From Hippopus hippopus (lineage: Eukaryota > Mollusca > Bivalvia > Cardiida > Cardiidae): a stretch of DNA of 64,000 bases. Both the position numbers and the translations under genes were made by a program. The notes below the pieces were generated by a model, which saw nothing but the letters and a program-made list of their open reading frames with translations, was not told the origin of the DNA and ran no database searches. Of this stretch, positions 47,001 to 59,100 are shown one piece after another (the stretch's first letter is position 1; each line of letters opens with the position of its first letter). The stretch lies in assembly GCA_946811185.2 (NCBI GenBank), contig OX328101.1, forward strand, positions 32,472,122 through 32,536,121, written 5' to 3'.

Positions 47001-50000
47001 TAGAAGGCTGTCTGATGATATGACATACAAAATATAAAAGCTACAGGACCTGTGATTCTACATGGGAAGATGCGTACACTTTTGTGGGATATGTGAGGAA
47101 TATTTCAAGATGTGATGTAAAGTGCTTCGTTATGAGGACAGATACACCAAGTTAACAGCATTTCGACTCTTGACACTTACCCAAATCAGAATGATGAAAA
47201 AACAATTCAGAAGAGGACTGGGGTCAATAGAATAGAAAATTCTACCTCTTTCTCATCATTTTCTGTAGTCTCCCCTGCCTTGTCCTGTGCTGTCTCACTC
47301 TGTTCCACAGTCTCAGTGTCATGACAAGTTTTCCCATAATTCTCCAGTCCTTGTGGCACATCATCTTGTTGGTTTTCTTCACTCTTTTCTTCAACATCTT
47401 GATTTGTATCATCCTTTGAGTATGAATAACCAAGCCTCATTTAAAAATTACTTGTTATGTGTATAATTACTCACAACATACGGTTCCGTGAGGTAGATGT
47501 TTCTGCCTGTAACCCTTTAACACACAATCCTGAGCTTTAACGACCCTAAGAAAGAAAGCTTATGAAAATATTGTGGAAAAAGGAGAAAATGCTGGTAAGC
47601 AGCATTTTTTCCTTTTCCCAGAATATTTATAAAACTTTCAGAGACAAATCAAATCATTTGAACCACATTTAATTCGTCGTCTGAAAGTGCTTTCAACCAG
47701 TGCAAGTCTAAAATTCTGTTGTCTAGTAGTGTTAATACACAAAGTTCCAAAGGAATGAAACTGGCACTCTGAAGTTATACATAAGACCCAAATCATCCAC
47801 TGCTGACACTGTTTTGTCAGAATATTTAATGAAATACTAGCTAGTGTAGACCAAAGGTGGACCTCATCATGTTAGTCTACAATCCACAAATTCAATTAGA
47901 ACTGTGAAGGAGCAATTGCTTGTGATATGCAATTCATCCTTCTACCAAAATGTCATCCAAATAAAAAAGATAAGACATTTTCCATCTAGAGATATGGTTT
48001 GTATTTATATTTCATACTTGTTTATGGTAGATCAAAAAATAATCTGTGTGTTAATAAGTTTTAACTCTTTCCCAAATGACAAATTACGAACTCTTCCATA
48101 TTGAAGGCATCTGTAGGAGACATATTTGAATTTGGTAAGAATAAGTTGGAAGTTCTCTCATGGGGTGAAAAAGACTGTGGAAAAAGGAGAAATTGCTTGT
48201 TACAAGCAACATCTTCTTTTCTCGCAGTGTTTTCAAAAGTGTTTGTCCTTATTAACCCTTTACCACACAATCCCGACTTTTAATGAACCTGCTGAGGAAG
48301 CCTATTGAAAACATTGTGGGAAAAGGAGAAAATGCTGGTAACCAGCATTTTCTCCATTTCCCACAATGTTTTCTAACCTTTCAAAAATAAAATTGAATTT
48401 TTGGGTCACATTCATTTTGTTGTAAATTAAAGCTATTAGTTTGGACAAATCTAAAATTTTGTTGTCTGGTAAAGAGTTAAAGGTTATTAAGACTTGGGAT
48501 TGTGTAGTGAAGGGTTAAATGTGTTTTGAATCCATACTCATTCTCTGCGTTTTCCTAATCCTCACAGTATTTTCTTATCTCGATAAATAAAGAAGCTTCC
48601 TTTTCAATATTTTCCATTCTTAACTCTTTACCAAAGGACAATATATTAGACTGGTTCAAATTAAAAGCAGTTGCAAACGACAAATCAAATGTGACTCAAA
48701 TGATCTCTGAAAGGGTAGAAACCATTCGGGTACAAGGAGAAAATGCTGGTTACCAGCACCTTCTCCTTTCCCACTATGTTTTCAGATGGCCTGTTTGTTA
48801 GCATCATCAACCCTTTACCAAACGACAAAATTCTGGATCAGTCCTAATTGAAAGCATTTGCAGAAGACAATCTAAATGTGGCTCAAGCAATAGAATTCAT
48901 TTCTGATGGGGTAAAAAAATGTAGTGGGAAAGTAGAAAATGCTGGTTACCAGCATTTTCTCCTTTTCCCACTGTTTTCAAAAGCCTCCTTTGTCAGGGTC
49001 GTTAAAACTCAAAAAGGGTAAAAGCATTGGATTGTTTTGTACAGGGTTAAGTTCTTTCACCTGTCAGAAATAACACTGTGAAGACAAGACAATACAACAA
49101 GAATGTTAAGATGAGTACAAGAATACCTGTGGTGAGAAACCTGGATCTTCAGTTCCATCTTCATCTTGTCTCTCATTTTCATCAGTCTCCATTTTGTCAT
49201 TCTCCTCTTTGTTTTCTGTATCTTCATCTCTGTTATCAGTTTCATCCTACAGTAGTGAAGATTATCCCTTTAACCCTTTACCAAACAATCCCTGGTTTTT
49301 ACGACCCTAAGACAGAAGCCTTTTGAAAACATTGTGGGAAAAAGAGAAAATGCTGGTAACCAGCATTTTCTCCTTTTCCCACAGTTTTCTACCCTGCTGG
49401 AAACAAATTTCAATTTTTGAATTCCGTTCATTTTGTCATCTGCAAGTGTTTTCAATTTGGACCAGTCTAAAACTTTGTTGTTTGGTAAAGAGTTACCAGA
49501 CTGGAACATTTTAGACTTGTCTAAATTGAAGGCATTTGAAAAAGACAAATTAAATGTGGTTTAAATAAGATATGTCTCTGAAAATGTAGAAAACAACGTG
49601 GGAAAAATAGAAAATGCTAGTTACCAGCATTTTCTCCTTTTCCCTTGATGTTTTCAAAAGCCTTTTTTCATCATGGTCGTTAAAACTCAGGATAGTGTGG
49701 TAACGGGTTTACTGGTAACATCACAACATCTACACACCTTTTTTTTTGGCTTTGAAAACATTGAGCAAGAGGAAAATTTGCTAATAAACAAGCCATATCT
49801 CCTCTTGCAACTATGTTTTCACACATATTGATATACCTTAATTTTGAGTAAGTATATTTTACACAGATAATTATCTGTCAAAGGCCTTGTGGTGGCCAAA
49901 AGTAAACAATATGGATGTTAAAATGCATTTAAATCATACCGTTTAAAAGTATGGAAACTGATGTGTAGATGACAATCTGGTATTGTATGGTTTGTCACTG

Positions 50001-50109
50001 GCAGAAAAATGAATTTTAAAACTAGGTAAAAAGTTGCAAAGGTGCTCTATCTTTTGTTTACTTTTTTACCTAGTTTCAAAATTCCATTTCAATGCTTTTT
50101 AACACATGC

Positions 50110-50140
<31 letters not shown>

Positions 50141-53100
50141 CTACTGGGCCTTTAACTCTTTACCACACAGTCCCAACTATTAATGACCCTGAGGAAGAAG
50201 CCTTTTGAAAACATTGTGAGAAAAGGAGAAAATGCTGGTAATCAGCATTTTATCCTTTTCCCACAATGTTTTCTGCTCTATCAAGGAAAAATCATGTCAC
50301 TTTTGCCACCTTTGTCTTCTGCAATTGCTTTCAATTTGCAAAGTCCAAAATTTTGTCGTTTGGTATTGAGTTAAGCATTGAAGTAATTCCAATGTCTTTT
50401 CTGTAGTTTATGACTCACTGTCGATAGTAACTACCTACAAAAGGTTTCAGTTTTGACTATATTTTCTGTTTGTAAGGAGATAGGTAGTAGGTGTGACAAT
50501 ATTACAAGACTGTATGTAGGAACTGATAAATAACACATAACAAATATAGCAAGCAGCAGACAATTTTGCTGTAACATAGAAGAAGAGGGCAATGATGGCC
50601 CTGGAAATCGCTCACCTGAGCATATTGACCAAACATGATCCATTTTGAATTTCTTACAAGATATTATGACAAACATTCTAACAAGCTTTCATAATTATTG
50701 GACGGAAAATTTGGCCTCTAGCCTGTACACAAACTTTTTCTAGACTCATCAAAGATGTCATCAAGACAAACATTTTGACCAAGTTTCATGAATACTGAAC
50801 TTTAATTAAGGCCTCTAGATGTACACAAGGTTTTTCTAAGATTTGACCTAGTGACCTAGTTTTTCACCCAACCTAACCCATTTTCAAACTAGTTTAAGAT
50901 GTCAACAAGACAAACATTCTGACCAAGTTTCATGAGTATTGGACTGAAAATGTGGCCTCCAAAGCCTAAACAAGGTTTTTCAAAGATATGACCAAGTGAC
51001 CTAGTTATTGACATGACGTGACCCACTTTCAAACTCATCCAAGAAGTTATCAAGAACAACATTCTGACCAACTTTGAAGATTATTGGACTAAAAATGTGG
51101 CCTCAAGAGCATAAATAAGATTGGTCCAGGTGACCTAGTTTTTGACCTTACATGACCCATTTTCAAACAAGATTACCGTATTTTGCGTATGTTTTGTGAC
51201 ACCCAAAGAATTGGGACACCGTAAAAAATCGCGAAAATAATTATTTTTCATGACCCAAAGATTTGGGACATACTAAAAATTGCGAAGCAAGATCGTTATT
51301 TTTTTGTTCCAAAGAATTGGGACAGTGAATATCTATTTAAAAAAAAAAATCTTTCAATCCGTTTGATACCGTTTGTTTGCAACTATTAATTTCGCGCAGT
51401 TTTATTTCTACACACGTAACGTCTTAAGCATGCTTCCCAATCCTCCTGATTTCAATGGGGGTTTCCTGATTCAAGACAAAAAACTCGATCACTTGACAGT
51501 CTAATTTAAACCCCAATTCAAAAAGAAATCCGACGTAAGTGTATAAAGGGTGTGATAAACTTGTATCCAAGATACATAACGTGTATAACGGGTATATGTA
51601 CATCTGAAGTTGACACGCATGTAGTACACGGTCAATCGAGTTTGTTGTTTATAAATAGAAATCAAGGTACAGCATTCTAGTTTACCCAAGGTTTATCGAT
51701 CGAAGATCGACGAACCAATCAAATTTGAGAACGGTCCGAGCAGGTACTTGTCAGAGTGGAATTAACGTCGTTCACCTCACGTACATGTAAGCAGGTAAAA
51801 TTTGTTGTGAATTTATCTACAAAAGCAAAATAACATCCTCATCACGATCCCAGGATGCAGACAATAATGAGTGACAAGTTAATCATCAACGACAACAATG
51901 GGAAAAAGCGAAGTTTTAAGCTCTTAGTGCTCAAATTGATCGGTGAAATTCCAACCTGTCTAAAAATAGACCAACCTGCATATGATTGGATGTTTATCGA
52001 CATCAATGACGTAGCAATATTTTAACGTTGGCAATATTCGACGGGTTAGCGGTCATTGACTTTCAGTATGACAGATTGTCTTGTTTGACCATAAGTTTTG
52101 GGACAGCTGACAAAATAATTATTTTTTGTAGATCAAAGTATTGGGACACGAAAAAAATTAATTATTTTTTACTGTCCCAAAACTTAAGCAAATTATGGTA
52201 AGATGTTAACAAGACGAACATTCTAAGTTTCAAGAGTATTGGACTGAAAATGTGACCTCTACAGTGTACACAAGGTTTTTCTAATATTTGACCTAGTGAC
52301 CTAGTTTTTGACCCCACATGACCCATTTTCAAACAAGATTACCGTATTTTGCGTATGTTTTGTGACACCCAAAGAATTGGGACACCGTAAAAAATCGCGA
52401 AAATAATTATTTTTCATGACCCAAAGATTTGGGACATACTAAAAATTGCGAAGCAAGATCGTTATTTTTTTGTTCCAAAGAATTGGGACAGTGAATATCT
52501 ATTTAAAAAAAAAATCTTCCAATCTGTTTGATACCGTTTGTTTGCAACTAATTATTTCACGCAGTTTTATTTCTACACACGTAAGCAAATTATGGTAAGA
52601 TGTTAACAAGACGAACATTCTAAGTTTCAAGAGTATTGGACTGAAAATGTGACCTCTACAGTGTACACAAGGTTTTTCTAATATTTGACCTAGTGACCTA
52701 GTTTTTGACCCCACATGACCCATTTTCGAACTCAACTGAGATATCATCAAGACAAAGATTCTGACCAACTTTCAAGAGTATTGGACTGAAAATGTGACCT
52801 CCAGAGCATACACAAGGTTTTCTAAGATTTGACCTAGTGACCTACCGTTATTTGCTTAACTTTTGGGACAGTAAAAAATAATTAATATTTTTCGTGTCCC
52901 AATACTTTGGTCTACAAAAAATAATTATTTTGTCAGCTGTCCCAAAACTTATGGTCAAACAAGACAATCTGTCACACTGAAAGTCAGTGGCTGCTAACCC
53001 GTCGAAGATTGCCGACGTTAAAATATTGCTACGTCATTGGTGTCGATAAACATCCAATCATATGCAGGTTGGTCTATTTTTAGGCAGATTGGAATTTCAC

Positions 53101-56100
53101 CGATCAATTTGAGCACTAAGAGCTTAAAACTTCGCTTTTTCTCATTGTTGTTGTTGATGATTAACTTGTCACTCATTATTGTCTGCATCCTGGGATCGCG
53201 ATGAGGATGTTATTTTGCGTTTGTAGATAAATTCACAACATATTTTACCTGCTTACATGTACGTGAGGTGAACGACGTTATCCACTCTGACAAGTACCTG
53301 CTCGGATCGTTCTCAAATTTGATTGGTTCGTCGATCTTCGATGATAAACCTTGGGTAAACTAGAATGCTGTACCTTGATTTCTATTTATAAACAACAAAC
53401 TCGATTGACCGTGAAATACATGCGTGTCAACTCTTTCAACTTCGGATGTACATATACACGTTATACGCGTTATGTATCTTGGATACAAGTTTATCACACC
53501 CTTTTTACACTTACGTCGGATTTCTTTTTGAATTGGGGTTTAAATTAGACTGTCAGGTGATCGAGTTTTTTGTCTTGAATCAGGAAACTTCCACTGAAAT
53601 CGGGAGGGTTCGGAAGCATGCTTATGACCTTACGTGTGTAGAAATAAAACTGCGTGAAATAATTAGTTGCAAACAAATGGTATCAAACAGATTGGAAGAT
53701 TTTTTTTTTAAATAGATATTCACTGTCCCAAATCTTTGGAACAAGAAAATACCGATATTGCTTCGCAATTTTTAGTATGTCCCAAATCTTTGGGTCATGA
53801 AAAATAATTATTTTCGCGATTTTTTACGGTGTCCCAATTCTTTGGGTGTCCCAAAACATACGCAAAATACGGTAGTTTCATCAAGGCAAACATTCTGACC
53901 AAGTTTCATGAGTATCGGACTGAAAATGTGGCCTCTACAGTGTACACAAGGTAAAAGTTGACGACAGACGATGCATGACAAATGCCTGACACAGCACGAT
54001 CACAAAAGCTCACCTTCAGCACTTTGTGTTCAGGTGAGCTAGAAATTAAGGTTAGTCCAATTTCAGCCTAATGAGATACAAACTGTTGTCTCTTTTTTGT
54101 CCTCATTTGCATCATCTTCATCTTGGCCTGTATTTTCATCCACATTTTCTTCACTCTCTTTTTCTTCTGGAGGCATGTCTGTATTCTCATCATCTTTTGT
54201 TTCTGAATGAAACAGCAGAAATAACAAAAAATTATCACATAGCTTCCCTGTTTTCAGTCTTTTATGCCAATTAATGATTTTCATATCCTTTAAATAATTG
54301 AGATAAGATTTGTGATGCTATATATGAATCTCACATGACATCATTTACTTAAGCATACTATTCCCGCCCATGAATTTAAGAAATGTTAGAAAAAAATTTC
54401 CAGATCAATTCAAATGTAAAAATTGGTCATCGTGGTATGGCTAAGATTTGTTTTATCTTTAGATTTAAAATCAGTTAGCAATTTGTCATCTCCTTTGGCA
54501 CTATTTATTTGCCAAAAGTACATATCTGTAAGAGTAGTGAGTAAGTCTCATTCATTAGTATGTGTGTTTTGCTTACAGGTCTTGTTGTCATGTGTTAAAA
54601 AAAAATATCTAGATTTTTTGGCTTTTATGGTAAAATTTTATTAAAGTCACAACAAAGGCTCCCTTAAAACATCTTTCTAGACTCACTTGGTAACATTTTT
54701 CTAGATTTGATTAATAAATTTTATCCCAAACACCAACTTATGCCAGATCCTTTATATAGGTCTTACCAGATAAAATTCATATCAATACATATATGGTTGT
54801 AAAAAGTTACATAATGGCAATAGCTCTTATTCCCAAATTTTCTAAATTTCATCAGAACTACTCTAGGACTCAAAAGTGCCTTACCCAAAAACACCTATGC
54901 AACCCCATAGACAATGTAACAAAACTAAGATCTGTAAGTCTACCTGAGTCTTTTTCTTTCTCTGTAGGCATGTCTTCCCCAGCTTCCTCTCCCTCTTCAT
55001 TGTCTAGTTTAAAATCATCTGGAAGATCAAGATCATCAGGAGCTTTCTGTTCCTCTGCTTGCTTCTCATGATATGGATCTATCTGGTCATCATCATAGTC
55101 CTGTGGGTATCATTGCATGTATGTACTTGATATAAAACATGTTAAAAACAGCTTCAAACTTATAATAAGCCTACCACTGACCTGATTCCTGTCTTGAGTA
55201 AAGGGGTAGAGGAGGGGGTGTTGAAGAAATCACCATGTGTAAACCTTCAACCACAAGATAGGGGCAATCTATGACCCTATGGACATTCTTCAAACAACTC
55301 TGATAGAGGACCATTCTAGAATCAAAATTTGAAACCATGTAAGTCCAGACAAGAATTTTCCAACTGAAAGTTTGTGTAACCATGAAAAGTAGGACGGGGC
55401 CATTCTTTGGCCCAAGCACACAATTTCAACAGTCTTTATTCACGAACCCATAGATGATATTACATATACATGTACCTGCCAAAAATCCAAAACTGGGCCT
55501 AGCCTTGTGGTTTCAATAAAAAAGGGTCTTAGTAATTTATGTACATGTATAAGAATGTAAAACATGTGGGCCTGGGGGTCATAATTTAACCCTTTACCAC
55601 ACAGTCCTGAGTTCTAACAACCCTAAGGAAAAGGACTTTTTGAAAACATTGTGGGAAAAGGAGAAACTGCTGGTAACCAGCAGTTTCTCCTATCTCACAA
55701 TGTTTTCTATCCTTTAAAAGGCATATTTCATAACTTGTGCAACATTAATTTGTCATCTGCAAATGTTTTCAATTTGGACAAGTCTACTATTTTGTCATCT
55801 GGTATAGGGTAAAAGAGCTCTAGATGATGTTTCAAACAAACCACCAATGCAATAGGGAAACAAGAGACACAGTCAAGAAAAACTGTAACTCATTACCTGA
55901 TCCATATCACCTAGGTTATGTGGTTGTTTTTCTTTTTCTTCCGCTGTATTCTTATCTTTCTCTCCATCATTTTCATCAGCCGATTGATTATTTTTATTGT
56001 CATCCTTAGCTACAAGTTCTGATTCAGTTTGTTTACCATCACCTGGCCCACTTTCTTCCTTCTCCTGAAATAGTAATTAATACCATTACTCTTTACCATG

Positions 56101-59100
56101 TGGGAGACAGAGGTGTAGAGGTATAGAATCAGTCTTTAAATTCAAAGGTTCTGGGTTTGAATTCATGATGAGCAGAGTCCACCTTACAAACTACCTGCAT
56201 TGGGCATTTAAATTTTAAAATGAATTGAAACAAAATCTTACTTCATTTTGTTTGTGTGTTTTGCTTTGGGTTTTAGGTTGTTTTCACAAGTACCTAAGCT
56301 ACATTACAGCAGCCAGTGAATCAAGCCAGTTAACCTATTGATGCATTCCTGGTATTCTGCACATCATCCTTTCAAAGCCCATTGCTGCTTTCTCCAATGA
56401 AGAAGAAGTCCTAACAATTTTCAGTGACTTACTTCCTTGGAGTTCTCTTCTTCATCATCACTTCCCCACATTTGTTCATCTAGTTTTTCTTCATTCTCTC
56501 CTTCAACGTCACCCATCTGTTTATCAATCTCCTCTTCCTCGTTTTGTTCCTCGTTATCCTCGTCATCCTCTTGTTTATCAGCATCTTCCAGATCCTGTAC
56601 TTTACCATCAAAATCCTCTGACATCTCTATAGCATTCTCCTCTGATGTGACATCAGGTTGTTGAGAGGATTCTTCCTCTTTCCGATCCTCAGGTCTCTTT
56701 GCATCATCAAGCTGAAAGAATTTGCTATACATTACCTCCTGTTGATGTATTATATTTCATTTTGCACTAAATCACTTTTAAAAAACATTGTGCCAAAAGT
56801 AGAAACTGAAACTGGTTTTCACATGTGTGTAGTAGTTTATCTTAGTTCATTCTTCATATCCATATACAAATTTTGCAAAGACATTTTCAAAGTTTTTTTT
56901 CTTTCCTGCTGTAACTTTTGTTTCATGGAGTAATGAACTAAAGATGAACTTCAACAATGAAAGTCTCTGGTGCTGCAAACGACCTTTACTAACTTCTCTC
57001 CATACTTTGCTTATATTCAGATATTGAGTATCATGACATTTCAAACATTGTTACCTAAAGCATTCGCATCTCATTTGATTTTACAGTTTCTTTTCAAGAA
57101 GGCAAAGGCTATCAAAATATGCTTCTGTACATAAAAGAAGTTCTTCTAATCTTTAAAAATATTGTTAAAGTTGATCCTCACCTGGTCCTCACTCTCAATC
57201 TGATCACTGACATTTTTAGCTCCTTCTCCTTCACCAAGGCCACCATTCTCAATGTCACAGAACTCTGTTGCTCCCTCACCTTCCATTTCCTCAGACAGTT
57301 CAGGAGGAATGCAGAAACCCTAAATTGGCAAATATAGAGGATAGAAAGTGTTGTGAATTCTGCAAGTGTTCACCATTCTGTCACAATGTTTTCAAATATT
57401 GTTTGTTTGGTCACCTGTCCAGCCACTGTTAGTTATACATTAGTAGTACATATTTGTATAATCCCATCAGACTCTGGTTTATAACAAGCCGAAGTTCATT
57501 TGCATAATTTTGCTGCCAGAGTAAATATTTGCATAACTTTATGCCAGCTCATGTCTTTGGGTAAAGCAAGGATCATATGTGTGCATATACAACCCTAAAT
57601 AATTTGCCTAAATATATGCATTTTAGTGAAAGGCAGCCATGGTAAAGAGCATCTCATAATTAATAAACCTCAGAATTAAAGAGGCAAATTGTACATCCTT
57701 ACTTTTGGACAAAAATCTATAAAAATATTCGACAATACTGATAGCATCTTGCCAGGTGTCCTCTCTGTGTCAGCAATACAGACCAGCTTGCATGGTCAGC
57801 AGAATAAATGAACCTTAGAACTAAAGAAACAAGTAGTATACATGCCTACCTTTGTGGCTAAATCTGTAAAAATACTCAACAATACTGACAGCATCTTGCC
57901 CAACACTCTCTCTGTGGCTACATTACTGATCAGTTCATGGTGAACCATGTCTCTGTACTGTTTTAGAAGTGGAAGGAACTGTTCAAACAAACTCATCTTC
58001 TCTTTTATTGTCTGTTTATTGGTAGATCTTTGTATGCAATCCAGCATGTCCAATACTAGTGTCAAAACCTATGTGAAATTTAAATATCAAATTAACATCA
58101 TTTCCATTAAATATACTCTACCAAACCCCTATGGTGCTTGACCCTTTACAAAACAATTCTGTGTTTTAATGACGGGTTTAGAAAACATGGTGTGAAAAAG
58201 GAGAAAATGCTGTTTACCAGCATTTTCTCCTTTTCTATCAATGTTTTCTACACTATTGGAGAGCTTTGGCTGATTTGTACCAATCTGAATGTGCTGTCGT
58301 CAAGCACTATAAATTTTGAAGAATAAAGAAAACAATAGCAAGACATGATGATGCTAACACTTTGCTGCATATGCTTTTTCACTGAAAATTTTATGTTGAA
58401 AAGTGGATATATCCTTGTCAAATAAATTTCAGGGTCTTCAGTCTCTCTTCTGAGTGGGCTCTTCTTTTGAATGTTAACAACTAGTCCAAGTTTGAAATGA
58501 AATAAATATCTTGTGTGATGACAAAGAATCAAGAAAATTGAATTTCAAACCGCGACCATGCAAAAGGTTACAATACTTCTGAATTTCTTCCAAAACAGCC
58601 GAGGTAACATTTGTTGTTTGGTAAAGGATCAACTCTTTACCTGATAGCAAAATTATAGACTTATCCAAAGGCATTATGAAAGCATTTGCTCTTTTACCCA
58701 CAATGTTTTCAAATGCTTTCCTCCTCAGGGATTGTATGGCAAAGGTTAAGTGGTAGGGTATCTGTTAAATGTAAAGATATACAATCCACTTACATTATCA
58801 CAATTTAGCATGTCTACATCATCAGATAGCTTATCAACCACTTGTTTAACCAGCAGCCCCTCTTTTATGTCGTCCATTTCATCATCTGGCACTGCTAACA
58901 ACAACATCAAAACATTAAAGGCCCAATAGTGGCAAAAAAATCAAACCAGGTGTTATAATGCATCTAAAATTATATCGTACCATTTAAAAGTATGGAAAAT
59001 ATTGTGAAGATGGCAATCTTTTATTATGTGTTCAGTCCAAGTGTTAGTCACTGGCAGAAAAATAAATTTTAAAATCAGGCAAAAAGTAAATAAAAAGATA

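Larger units (their letters stand above)
50580..54042 (+). repeat. type C HINE element, interrupted by three copies of a TA-flanked element
   Basis: The left end is AAGAGGGCAATGATGGCCCT then CGCTCACCTGAGCA. Tandem cores of about 150 bp (GTGACCTAGTTTTTGACC, CATTCTGACCAACTTTCAAG, GGACTGAAAATGTGGCCTCT) occupy 50640-51170, 52200-52340, 52597-52840 and 53875-53950. It ends in the tail GACGACAGACGATGCATGAC and TTCAGCACTTTGTGTTCAGG-TGAGCTAG. CTCACCTGAGCA at the start inverts to TGTTCAGGTGAG near the end. It lies in the longest visible MDN1 intron. Confidence 0.75.

Noticed and set aside
48060..49715. CRISPR-like impression from regularly repeated palindromes
   Set aside because: Units are whole MITEs of about 220 bp in both orientations, diverged, in introns of an animal gene; no spacers or cas genes.
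51501..53548. Related 62-65 residue frames starting MGKLECCTL in TIR element copies 1 and 3
   Set aside because: Short, no recognisable domain, and placed identically only because the two element copies are near identical.
56437..56664. Plus-strand Ser-rich open frame
   Set aside because: Exact antisense of the acidic MDN1 exon 7; Glu/Asp codons read backwards give Ser-rich frames.
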